From the NCBI RefSeq assembly GCF_017355855.1, contig NZ_JAFEWD010000003.1, positions 434,001-498,000 on the forward strand: a DNA stretch of 64,000 nucleotides. Reading direction: 5' to 3'. The stretch comes from Pedobacter sp. SYSU D00535 (lineage in GTDB: Bacteria; Bacteroidota; Bacteroidia; Sphingobacteriales; Sphingobacteriaceae). Under the pieces are notes generated by a model. It saw only the letters and a list, made by a program, of their open reading frames with translations, searched no databases and was not told where the DNA came from. A program made the translations under genes and the position numbers. Of the stretch, positions 41,514-49,553 are shown one piece after another; position 1 is the first letter of the stretch; every line of letters starts with the position of its first letter.

Positions 41514-41604
41514 GACCAGGGAAAAGCAAGAGCAATGCCAGCTATTCGGAATCCTGTGTAGCATTTTCAGGCAACTATACGTCTTACTGAAAAGCGATAT
41601 TAAA

Positions 41605-42237
41605 ATGATTAAAAGAAGTTTAGCCTTTCTGCTGGCACTCACCATCCTTAGCGCTTGCGAAAATGGCGCAGAGAAGGCGGTCATCGAAGAAGAACAGGAG
41701 GAGTCATCTGCTAAATTCTCCTATAGAATCTTGAACAAGTCCGTAGACTCGCTACAGTACAATAATCCCTTGTTGCTCGACTTGAATAAAGATGGTGTGG
41801 TAGATTACTATATGACTTCTGTCCTGTTGGAAGAGAACGATGAGCCGTATATGTATCTTCTGATTAACAGGAAGTCGCCCAATATGAACAAAGTACTTGT
41901 CCGTAAAGGTCCGGAGTTGGTACTTAATGGCCTTTGGGGAGTGCCTTTTGAAAGGGATTTTGAGATTAAGGATTTAGCACCTGATGGGACAGAATGGAGT
42001 GAAAACTTAACCAAGACCTGCCTGCTCAGCACGAGGGACAATGGCCAGCGTGTTTTATGGGGCGGTGAGTGGATTGGTAAGAAAGATAAGTACCTCGGCC
42101 TAAAGTTCAAGATCAACGACAAATACCACTACGGCTGGATGCGGATCAGTCACACGGCTGGTGAGGGGAAGTTGGCCCTTCAGGATTATGCCTACAATAA
42201 GAACCCGGAAGAATCGATTTTGGCTGGGCAGAAGTGA
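41605..42237 (+). CDS. Lipoprotein of unknown function
   Basis: 210 residues from the ATG at 41605, which starts a good lipoprotein signal (MIKRSLAFLLALTILSACEN, lipidated Cys18). An upstream in-frame ATG at 41512 would add 31 residues overlapping the lipase gene and break the signal. The mature part is Glu-rich at first, then has NNPLLLDLNKDGVVDYYM, a DxNxDG-type calcium-binding loop, and an aromatic beta-rich end (KYHYGWMRISHTAGEGKLALQDYAYN), reminiscent of small secreted PEP-CTERM/VPLPA-like or VCBS proteins in shape only. Family not recognised. It converges with the TlpA-type gene. Confidence 0.7.
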   Translation: MIKRSLAFLLALTILSACENGAEKAVIEEEQEESSAKFSYRILNKSVDSLQYNNPLLLDLNKDGVVDYYMTSVLLEENDEPYMYLLINRKSPNMNKVLVRKGPELVLNGLWGVPFERDFEIKDLAPDGTEWSENLTKTCLLSTRDNGQRVLWGGEWIGKKDKYLGLKFKINDKYHYGWMRISHTAGEGKLALQDYAYNKNPEESILAGQK

Positions 42238-42278
42238 TTGCAGCGACTTTTTATGCCGAGAGTTTTTCAAAGGTTCCT

Positions 42279-43046
42279 TTAGGGGCTGGTTAGCAGTAGT
42301 TTGTCGAGTGTTCTGGTAAAGGAATTGTTCTCAAGATAGTATTCCTTCCCTGTTTTTAGGTCTTGTTCTGCTGGATAATTTCCTTTTATAGCCCTTACAA
42401 CGCCGTCCCTGTCAAGGAATATTGTTTTTGGCAGTGCTTTGATATGGAGCTGCTCCATGTAGCCCTCGCCTTTGCCAAGAATGTAGAACTGAAAGGGACG
42501 TTTTTTCAAAAATGCCAGAAGGACAGTACGCTCTCCGTCTTCTTTAGTAATGGCGACGGTATTAATTTTGCTTCCGTATCGTTGCTTCAGTTCATTCAAC
42601 TGTGGAATTTCGGCGACGCAAGGCCGGCAATAGATTCCCCAGAAATTGATGATGCTTGGTTTTCCTGAGAGCTGAGCGGAGGAAACCGTGTTGCCGTTCA
42701 AATCCTTCAATTCAAATTCAGGCAGTTTCTTACCCAGCAGTAGAAAGGTGGAATCCTGCTTAAAGACCGGATGAAAAACAGAGGCTTCGTTGTCGCTGGT
42801 CTTTCGGACAATTTCAAAACTCATAAAATTAATCAGAGTATCTTGCTTTTCTACCCGGTGGTAGATAAGCGGCTTTGAAATAAATCCGGCCGGCAGGTGT
42901 GCTGCAAAAGAATCAAAATAGCCCCGTACGGCTGTGACTGATAATAAGGAGTCTGAATTGAAGGTGTAGACCTCCACCTGGGAAAAGCTGAGCTTGGTAA
43001 ACAAGGTTAGGATGACAAACAGAACAATTTTCATCGATTTAGGCAT
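42279..43046 (-). CDS. TlpA-family thiol-disulfide protein
   Basis: 255 residues from the ATG at 43046 (43034 is a close alternative); the signal peptide is VLFVILTLFTKLSFSQ. After about 110 residues of unassigned N-terminal domain, the thioredoxin-like domain starts at PEFELKDLNGNTVSSAQLSGKPSIINFWG, with the redox motif CRPC in YCRPCVAEIPQL and the cis-Pro loop near KALPKTIFLDRDG. TlpA/ResA-type proteins reduce periplasmic disulfides, for example in cytochrome c maturation. The gene is next to, and divergent from, the metal-efflux cluster; a role in keeping periplasmic cysteines reduced under copper or silver stress is possible (inference). Confidence 0.88.
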   Translation of the reverse strand: MPKSMKIVLFVILTLFTKLSFSQVEVYTFNSDSLLSVTAVRGYFDSFAAHLPAGFISKPLIYHRVEKQDTLINFMSFEIVRKTSDNEASVFHPVFKQDSTFLLLGKKLPEFELKDLNGNTVSSAQLSGKPSIINFWGIYCRPCVAEIPQLNELKQRYGSKINTVAITKEDGERTVLLAFLKKRPFQFYILGKGEGYMEQLHIKALPKTIFLDRDGVVRAIKGNYPAEQDLKTGKEYYLENNSFTRTLDKLLLTSP

Positions 43047-43198
43047 GTTCGAGACGCAAGATAGGAAAGTAGCGTGTTTTTCAAAAATACGAGTCATTTT
43101 CCTGCTTTTATGTTGAAGCTGAAGCGGAGCAAGCGGATGTCCAAAATTTTATAAACATTTTTCAAAATTTTATAATTAAAGAACCAGTTGAAAGTTCT

Positions 43199-43206
43199 TA
43201 CATTTG
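43199..43206 (+). promoter_or_regulatory. -7 element (TACATTTG) of the metal-efflux cluster
   Basis: An exact TANNTTTG only 6 nt before the ATG at 43213. No clear TTTG box 19-21 nt upstream. If used, transcription would start at or next to the start codon, giving a leaderless mRNA. Confidence 0.45.
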
Positions 43207-43212
43207 CACCCA

Positions 43213-43641
43213 ATGAAACTGTTCCGGAGATATATCGTGCTAACCCTAGCCATGCTGATCACCATATCGGCATCCGGAATAAGTATATCCCTTCATAAAT
43301 GTTGCGGCAGTATCAAGGACTTTACCTTGTTTGGAGAGGCAGATGAGTGTAACATGGAGTCAGCGAAGCCTTCTTGCGAGCCCGACAAATATGGGGTGGC
43401 AAAACATAAAGGCAAAAACTGCTGTCAGGATCAAGAGGTAACAGTGAAGAAAACTTCTCATGCTGCTTACAGTAAGAGCGATGCCCAGACTAAACCTGCT
43501 TTTGACGTTCTTCTTATTCTCAACTTTGTAAGAGGTTGGTTTGGATACAACCAGCAGGAGGCAGAAGATGAGGACGACCGTTCTCCAGTCTTGTATTTTC
43601 CTGAATCACTTACCATTCTCTTTCGCCAATTCCGCCTTTGA
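43213..43641 (+). CDS. HYC_CC_PP-like small Cys-rich secreted protein
   Basis: 142 residues from the ATG at 43213 (a TTG at 43204 is less likely). A signal-anchor (LTLAMLITISASGISISLH) leads to HKCCG, then CNMES, SCEPD and NCC, and the end contains two hydrophobic stretches (DVLLILNFVRGWFG, SLTILFRQFRL). The spaced Cys motifs match the small Bacteroidota HYC_CC_PP-type proteins, which are often found beside copper/silver efflux genes; the conserved His/Cys residues would bind thiophilic metal ions in the periplasm. It opens the efflux cluster, 86 nt before cusA. The family name is from memory of the motif pattern; the final PP motif is not obvious here. Confidence 0.7.
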   Translation: MKLFRRYIVLTLAMLITISASGISISLHKCCGSIKDFTLFGEADECNMESAKPSCEPDKYGVAKHKGKNCCQDQEVTVKKTSHAAYSKSDAQTKPAFDVLLILNFVRGWFGYNQQEAEDEDDRSPVLYFPESLTILFRQFRL

Positions 43642-43727
43642 TCCTCTTTAGGGATTGTTGCCTTTAAAACATTTCCAGGGTATTCCTTTTTCAATTATTC
43701 AGGCTTTTTTATCTAATCTTTTTTCTC

Positions 43728-45032
43728 ATGGTTGAGAAACTAATTGCTTTTTCATTACGCAATAGGTTTCTGGTCCTGCTATTTGCCACAGGCATTTTCG
43801 TCTGGGGGATTTATGCAGTCAGAACCAGCAAGATCGATGCAATTCCGGACCTTTCCGAGAATCAGGTGATTGTATTTACCGAGTGGATGGGCCGCAGTCC
43901 ACAAATAATAGAAGATCAGGTGACCTACCCCCTCGTTACCAATCTCCAGGGTATTCCGAAGGTGAACTACGTACGGGCAACTTCCATGTTCGGGATGAGT
44001 TTCGTCTATGTCATTTTTGAAGACGATGTCGACGTATACTGGGCCCGCTCCAGAGTGCTCGAACGGTTAAATTCTATCGGCAATGCTTTGCCCGAAGGTG
44101 TTACCCCTACGATGGGTCCTGATGGAACTGGCGTGGGCCATGTGCTCTGGTATACACTTGAAGCTCCTGGCATGGACCTGGGCGAACAGCGGGCGGTGCA
44201 GGACTGGTATGTGAAGTTTGCGCTGCAGAATGTTCCGGGTGTCAGTGAGATCGCTTCCTTTGGAGGCTTCCAAAAGCAATACCAAATCTCTATTGATCCC
44301 AACAAGTTAACTTACTATAACCTCGGCATTCAGGACGTAATGCGAGCTGTACAATCTAATAATAATGAAGCGGGTGGTCGTAAGTTTGAGATGAGCGGCA
44401 TCGGCTACATCATCAAGACTACCGGCTATCTGCAATCCATCGAACAAATCGAAAACCTCGCTATTCGCACCCAGAACTCCATCCCCGTAAGGGTAAGAGA
44501 TGTGGCTACCGTCCAGATGGCTGGAGAAAGCCGCCTTGGTATTTTTGATTACAACGGTGAAGGCGAGGTAGTTGGCGGTATCGTGGTGCTTCGCTACGGC
44601 GAGAATGCCGACGAGGTTATTAAACGGGTAAAGATGAAGATGGCGGAAGTAAGTAAGGGCCTGCCCGAGGGAATGAAGTTCAACATTGTGTACGACCGCG
44701 GAGAACTGATCGAGGAGTCTATTTCTTCCATCAAAACAACGCTGATTGAAGAGATGATCGTAGTCTCACTGATCGTAATCATCTTCCTGTTTCACTGGAG
44801 GAGCGCGGTAAGCATCATTATCCAAATCCCTATCACCATCGCTGCCAGCTTTATCATTCTGAATGCCTTCGATATATCGTCTAATATTATGTCATTAACA
44901 GGAATTGCACTTGCCATTGGTGTGATCGTAGATAACGGAATTATCATGGCAGAAAATGCTTATAAAAATCTTGCCGTCCGCCAGGCTGAACTAACGGAAC
45001 TACGGAAAGGAGGAGAAGATCATGTGGAATAA
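43728..45032 (+). CDS. cusA: CusA-type RND efflux pump, N-terminal part (TM1-TM4)
   Basis: 434 residues corresponding to the first 40 percent of CusA/CzcA (about 1040 residues when intact). TM1 about 10-30, periplasmic porter domain about 40-335 (PQIIEDQVTYPLVTNLQGIP, FEDDVDVYWARSRV), TM2-TM4 about 338-412, ending in ALAIGVIVDNGIIMAENAYKN with the proton-relay Asp402. The frame then runs through a Lys/Glu-rich segment and stops (TAA, 45030-45032), overlapping the ATG of the second part by 11 nt in a different frame. The break falls in the cytoplasmic TM4-TM5 loop. Either a natural split gene or a frameshift in the read; see findings. Exports Cu(I)/Ag(I)-type cations across both membranes together with TolC and the adaptors. 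Confidence 0.9.
   Translation: MVEKLIAFSLRNRFLVLLFATGIFVWGIYAVRTSKIDAIPDLSENQVIVFTEWMGRSPQIIEDQVTYPLVTNLQGIPKVNYVRATSMFGMSFVYVIFEDDVDVYWARSRVLERLNSIGNALPEGVTPTMGPDGTGVGHVLWYTLEAPGMDLGEQRAVQDWYVKFALQNVPGVSEIASFGGFQKQYQISIDPNKLTYYNLGIQDVMRAVQSNNNEAGGRKFEMSGIGYIIKTTGYLQSIEQIENLAIRTQNSIPVRVRDVATVQMAGESRLGIFDYNGEGEVVGGIVVLRYGENADEVIKRVKMKMAEVSKGLPEGMKFNIVYDRGELIEESISSIKTTLIEEMIVVSLIVIIFLFHWRSAVSIIIQIPITIAASFIILNAFDISSNIMSLTGIALAIGVIVDNGIIMAENAYKNLAVRQAELTELRKGGEDHVE
45006..45015 (+). promoter_or_regulatory. Shine-Dalgarno inside the end of cusA part 1
   Basis: AAAGGAGGAG ends 6 nt, and its AGGAGG core 8 nt, before the ATG at 45022. An ideal ribosome-binding site placed for translation of the second CusA part, and uncommon in Bacteroidota. 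Confidence 0.7.
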
Positions 45033-46971
45033 ATTCAATCGCTATTTAGGCCGGAAAAAGAAGGAGGAGGACTATGTGCGGCTTTCCAATGAGGAGCGCC
45101 TGAGTATTATTGAAAAGGCCTGCAAGCAGGTGTCGCGAGGCGTTTTTTATTCCACTGTGATCATCATAACCTCATTTCTTCCTGTCTTTTTATTAACGGG
45201 ACAGGAGGGGAAGCTTTTCCATCCCCTGGCCTATACAAAAACCTTTATTCTGATCATTGATGCGATCCTGGTAGTAACCCTGGCGCCCGTCATTATTTCC
45301 TTCTTCATGAAAGGGCGATTCCGGAGCGAACACGAGAATCCGATTAACCGGAGGCTGGAGAAAATATACGAACCGGTGATCCGGGCTTGCATGAAACATC
45401 GCAAAACAACTATTGGGATTAACATACTGGCTTTGCTGGTGAGCATTCCTTTGCTGATGAGTATGGGCAGGGAATTTATGCCGCCGCTGGATGAACAGTC
45501 GATCTTGTTTATGCCGGTTACACTTCCTGACGTCTCTAATGCCGAGGCTAAAAGGATTCTGCAGGTGCAGGATAAGATTATCCGTTCGGTTCCGGAGGTG
45601 GATAAAGTGCTGGGAAAGGCCGGAAGGGCCAACACAGCAACAGATAACTCTCCTATCAGCATGATCGAAACAATCATTGCGCTGAAACCGAAGAGCCAGT
45701 GGCGCCCGGGTATCACTAAAAAGGACATTATCAATGAGCTGGACATGAAATTGCAGATCCCGGGTGTGGTGAACGGTTGGACACAACCGATCATCAACCG
45801 GATAAATATGCTCTCCACCGGTATTCGTACAGATGTGGGCGTAAAGGTATACGGCCAGGATCTGAAGGTCATTGATGATGTATCTAAACGGGTGCAGTCG
45901 CTCCTTCAAAATGTAGAGGGAGTAAAAGATCTGTATGTAGAGCCGGTTACAGGCGGGAAGTACCTGGAGGTAGATATCCGGCGGGATCAACTGGAGCGGT
46001 ATGGCCTAACGGTGGACGATGTGAACAGCACCATTGAAACTGCCCTTGGCGGAACTCCTTTTGCCACTACCATCGAAGGGAGACGCCGCTTTAACGTGCA
46101 CTTGCGGCTGGGCCAGGAGTTTCGCAATAGTTTGGAACGTCTAAAGCGCATCCCGCTGAACAGTCCCGAAGCAGGTACAGTACCACTATCCGCTGTGGCA
46201 GAAATCCGCTTCGAAGACGGTCCTCCAATGATCACTTCCGACAATGCAATCCTGCGGGGAGCAGTGATGTTCAACGTCCGCGATCGCGATCTGGGTAATA
46301 CGGTGCAGGAAGCGATTGAGAAGCTAAACCAGGATTTGAAGCTACCTAATGGCTATTTCATCGAATGGAGCGGGCAGTATGAAAACCTGATCCGGGGGCA
46401 AAAGACCTTGTTATACATCCTGCCAATTGTTTTGGTGATCATCTTTCTCTCGCTGTACCTGGCCTTTAAATCAGTTCGGGAGGCCTTTTTAAGCCTGATC
46501 ACTATTCCATTCGCCCTCATCGGCGGGGCTTACCTGGTGTATTTCTGGGGTGTCAACCTCTCGGTAGCAGTGGCAGTAGGTTTTATAGCCTTGTTTGGGA
46601 TAGCCGTAGAAACGGGAGTGGTGATGGTGATCTACCTGAACGACGCCATGAAACAGCTGGTCGCTTTGCGCGGAAATTCCAGTGAGACGATTTCAAGAGA
46701 AGAGTTGCGGGAGTTTGTGATAGCCGGAGCGGCAAAACGTCTGCGGCCGAAGATCATGACCGTCTGTGTAGCCTTGTTCGGCTTGATCCCGGTGTTGTGG
46801 TCGACAGGAGTGGGTAGTGATGTGATGCAGCCGATCGTGCTCCCCATGATCGGTGGCGTACTTACCTCTTCCACCCATATCTTATTGGTTACCCCTTTGA
46901 TATTCCTGATGACAAAGGAGTATGAGTTGAAAAAATTTGGAAAAATGGAGGTGCATGATGTTAGTCATTAA
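45022..46971 (+). CDS. cusA: CusA-type RND efflux pump, C-terminal part (TM5-TM12)
   Basis: 649 residues. A basic N-terminus (MWNKFNRYLGRKKKEED) and amphipathic segment lead to TM5 (CKQVSRGVFYSTVIIITSFLPVF) and TM6, then the Iα-like cytoplasmic helix, TM7 (TTIGINILALLVSIPLLMS), the second porter domain (MPPLDEQSILFMPVTLPDVSNAEA, GRANTATDNSP, WTQPIINRINMLSTGIRTDVGVKVYG) and TM8-TM12. The MPPLDEQS and WTQPI elements are diagnostic for the heavy-metal HME-RND branch. Together with the preceding gene it gives a full CusA of about 1080 residues. It has its own ATG and SD. It overlaps tolC by 14 nt. Confidence 0.9.
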   Translation: MWNKFNRYLGRKKKEEDYVRLSNEERLSIIEKACKQVSRGVFYSTVIIITSFLPVFLLTGQEGKLFHPLAYTKTFILIIDAILVVTLAPVIISFFMKGRFRSEHENPINRRLEKIYEPVIRACMKHRKTTIGINILALLVSIPLLMSMGREFMPPLDEQSILFMPVTLPDVSNAEAKRILQVQDKIIRSVPEVDKVLGKAGRANTATDNSPISMIETIIALKPKSQWRPGITKKDIINELDMKLQIPGVVNGWTQPIINRINMLSTGIRTDVGVKVYGQDLKVIDDVSKRVQSLLQNVEGVKDLYVEPVTGGKYLEVDIRRDQLERYGLTVDDVNSTIETALGGTPFATTIEGRRRFNVHLRLGQEFRNSLERLKRIPLNSPEAGTVPLSAVAEIRFEDGPPMITSDNAILRGAVMFNVRDRDLGNTVQEAIEKLNQDLKLPNGYFIEWSGQYENLIRGQKTLLYILPIVLVIIFLSLYLAFKSVREAFLSLITIPFALIGGAYLVYFWGVNLSVAVAVGFIALFGIAVETGVVMVIYLNDAMKQLVALRGNSSETISREELREFVIAGAAKRLRPKIMTVCVALFGLIPVLWSTGVGSDVMQPIVLPMIGGVLTSSTHILLVTPLIFLMTKEYELKKFGKMEVHDVSH

Positions 46972-48232
46972 AGCCCGAAAAAATTTAATTGCCAGCAGCT
47001 TCGTCTGGGTCCTGCTGTTGCTTGCTGGCCCAGAGTCCGCAGTTGCTCAGGAGAAGCTCGGCTTAAATGAGATCATCCGGCAGATCGAGCAGAATAATCC
47101 CGAATTAAAAGCTTTTGAAAATCAGGCGAAGAGCCAGGAAGCCCGGGTAGAAGGCGCAGGAGCCTGGATGGCACCGATGGTTGGAGCGGGAACGTTTATG
47201 AGCCCTTATCCCGGTCAGGAGGTGATGTCTGACGGCGATCGTGGTGCATTTATGATTTCCGCAGAGCAGGATATTCCCAATCCCGCGAAAGTGAAGGCAA
47301 GGAGGGAATATTTGGCGACCCTGGCAGAAACCTATACACTCGGTCGCACCGAGCGCTTGAATCAGCTGCGGACCAGAGCACGACAGCTTTACTTTGACCT
47401 GTTGATCGCTAACCGGAAGCTGAATTATCAGCGCGACAACCAGAAGATCATGCAGACTATGCAGAAGCTGGCGGAGATCAGGTATCCCTACAATCAATCG
47501 GGATTGAACCAGATCTACGCAGCGAAAGGACGAGCTGCGGAATCGGAAAACATGATCCTGATGACGGAAGGGCAGATACGGTCAAACAAGATCGCTTTGA
47601 ACGCATTGATGAACCGGCCTGCCTCATCAGCCTTGCAAATAGATACGAGCTATGTAGTCAGCTTCAAGCCTGTAGCCGACTTGGACACGACTTATCTCGC
47701 AGAGATTCGGAGTGATATCCGCCACATGCAGCATAATATCCATTCCATGGAGGCCAATATCAACCAGATGCGGCAGGAGGCGAAACCGGACTTCCGGATC
47801 CGTTTTGATCATATGTCTTCTTACTCAGCAATGATGCCAAAGCAGTTTACGGTGATGGGAATGCTCTCCATTCCCATTGCTCCCTGGTCATCAAAGATGT
47901 ACAAGTCCGAGATCAAGTCGATGAACTTTGAGATTGCCGCGATGCAGCAGCAAAAAGAGGCCATGTTGGTAGAAATGCTGGCGATGGCGCGATCGATGGA
48001 GACAGAGCTGGCGTCCATGCAGCAGCAGTTGAATAATTATGAGAAGGGGATCCTTCCCGCCTTAAAGAAGGCACTGGATGTCTCGATGTTGTCTTACCAG
48101 GAAAATAAGCTGGAGTTGAACAGCGTCATCGACAACTGGGAAGCCTTGAACATGGCGCAGATGAATTACCTGGATCAGTTACAACGATACTATAAAATGA
48201 TTACAGAGTATGAGCAGACAATTGAAAGGTAA
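46958..48232 (+). CDS. TolC-family outer-membrane efflux protein
   Basis: 424 residues from the ATG at 46958, which has an SD (GGAGG, 46947-46951) 6 nt upstream; an ATG at 46955 and a TTG at 46937 are alternatives. Signal peptide WVLLLLAGPESAVAQ. The rest is two OEP repeats of long helices with Gln, Glu and Met richness (LNEIIRQIEQNNPELKAFENQAKSQ, and the later SMNFEIAAMQQQKEAMLVEMLAMARSMETEL). It would form the outer-membrane channel of the CusA complex. Notably rich in Met (MHSMEANINQM, MPKQFTVMGM), which could assist Cu(I)/Ag(I) passage. Overlaps cusA part 2 and the first adaptor, so the cluster is one operon. Confidence 0.88.
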   Translation: MLVIKARKNLIASSFVWVLLLLAGPESAVAQEKLGLNEIIRQIEQNNPELKAFENQAKSQEARVEGAGAWMAPMVGAGTFMSPYPGQEVMSDGDRGAFMISAEQDIPNPAKVKARREYLATLAETYTLGRTERLNQLRTRARQLYFDLLIANRKLNYQRDNQKIMQTMQKLAEIRYPYNQSGLNQIYAAKGRAAESENMILMTEGQIRSNKIALNALMNRPASSALQIDTSYVVSFKPVADLDTTYLAEIRSDIRHMQHNIHSMEANINQMRQEAKPDFRIRFDHMSSYSAMMPKQFTVMGMLSIPIAPWSSKMYKSEIKSMNFEIAAMQQQKEAMLVEMLAMARSMETELASMQQQLNNYEKGILPALKKALDVSMLSYQENKLELNSVIDNWEALNMAQMNYLDQLQRYYKMITEYEQTIER

Positions 48233-49553
48233 GATCCTGATTGGATTTTTTAGCTTGCTGATGCTGCTCTTTGCAGCATGCAACAGAGGTGGAAATTCAG
48301 ATAAGGAAACAGCACACGCAACATCATACACCTGCCCAATGCATCCGCAGGTTGTTACAAAGGAGCCAGGTACTTGTCCGATTTGTCACATGGACCTCGT
48401 GCCTACCCACCGCCACGAAGGAGAGGACAGGGTTCAGGCAGATCTGAACCGGCTCATCAAGCCAACTAACCAGCTCGTGTTGGCCGATGTCAGGACGGTA
48501 AAGCCGCAGGAGGGGGTAAGGTTTGCAGAGCTGAGCTTGCAGGGAGTCATCAATTACAATACGAATAACTGGAGGGCAGTTTCGAGCAGGGTAGGCGGAA
48601 GGATTGAAAAGCTTTACGTGGAGTACAGCTACCAGCCCGTGACTAAAGGTCAAAAGTTAATGGAAATCTACAGTCCCGACCTCGCGAACGCGCAACAGGA
48701 GCTCCTGTATGTCAGCAGAGCGGGGGATCGCAAATTGCTGGACGCAGCAAAACGGAAATTACTCCTGCTGGGAGCTACTGCTCAGCAGATCAATCAGGTG
48801 CTCAAAACGGGCAAGGTCGATTACAGTGTGACCATTTACAGTCCTTATTCAGGCTACCTGACAGAACCTTCGGCAGGAGCAGCCAGCCCTACCGTCTATG
48901 CTCCCGGCAGCACAGCAATCGCCGCAGAGGGTGCTGAAATGGGAGGAGGAATGAGTTCAATGGGTGGGGGAGCGTCGTCGTCGACGCCTTCCGTTCCCAA
49001 GGTAACTAGCAATGCACCTTTGCAGCTGCGGGAAGGACAATATGTCTCGGCGGGGGAAACGCTTTTTCAGCTGATTAACGCCGCAGATGTATGGGCTGAA
49101 TTTTTTGCCGGACCGGAGCAACTTCGCTTTTTGAAAAAAGGGAGCCTGGTTCAGCTTACTTCAGTCGACGATCCCCGGCTGAAGACGGCTGCCCGCGTAA
49201 CACTCCTGCAGCCTTATTATTCTGAAGGTAATTCCTTCTCACTGCTGCGGGCTAAAGTGGGTAATACTGCCCGGCAATGGAAAGTGGGGCAATTAATTTC
49301 GGTGAAAACCGAACTGGACAGGAAGTTTGGCACCTGGATCCCCAGAACATCCGTGTTAAGTTTAGGGACCAGGAACGTAGTGTTTGTAAAGCAGGGAGCA
49401 GCCTTTGTGCCGAGATACGTAGAGCTTGTTGAACGGCGGGGCAACTGGGTTGATGTCGGATCAGGACTCTCAAAAGATACAGAGCTGGCGGTCAATGCCT
49501 GGTTCCTGGTGGACAGCGAAAGTTTGGTGGACGTAGATAGTTTATCACAATGA
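48210..49553 (+). CDS. cusB: CusB-type periplasmic adaptor with N-terminal heavy-metal-binding domain (first copy)
   Basis: 447 residues. Lipobox LLFAACNRG (Cys about 24). A YTCPMHPQVVTKEPGTCPICHMDLVP heavy-metal-binding domain (about 44-68) with Cys and Met metal ligands precedes the barrel-sandwich hybrid and alpha-hairpin (VGGRIEKLYVEYSYQPVTKGQKLMEIYSPDLANAQQELLYV). A Gly/Met/Ser-rich insert (GGGMSSMGGGASSS) lies near 250, a possible extra Met-rich metal site. It bridges CusA and the TolC channel. Overlaps tolC by 23 nt and the second adaptor gene by 4 nt (ATGA). Confidence 0.9.
   Translation: MSRQLKGKILIGFFSLLMLLFAACNRGGNSDKETAHATSYTCPMHPQVVTKEPGTCPICHMDLVPTHRHEGEDRVQADLNRLIKPTNQLVLADVRTVKPQEGVRFAELSLQGVINYNTNNWRAVSSRVGGRIEKLYVEYSYQPVTKGQKLMEIYSPDLANAQQELLYVSRAGDRKLLDAAKRKLLLLGATAQQINQVLKTGKVDYSVTIYSPYSGYLTEPSAGAASPTVYAPGSTAIAAEGAEMGGGMSSMGGGASSSTPSVPKVTSNAPLQLREGQYVSAGETLFQLINAADVWAEFFAGPEQLRFLKKGSLVQLTSVDDPRLKTAARVTLLQPYYSEGNSFSLLRAKVGNTARQWKVGQLISVKTELDRKFGTWIPRTSVLSLGTRNVVFVKQGAAFVPRYVELVERRGNWVDVGSGLSKDTELAVNAWFLVDSESLVDVDSLSQ

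Noticed and set aside
45193-45990. Long minus-strand ORFs (265 and 213 codons) over the second CusA part
   Set aside because: They lie antisense to a strongly conserved RND transporter, have His/Arg/Ser-heavy compositions without domain signature, and no start signals.
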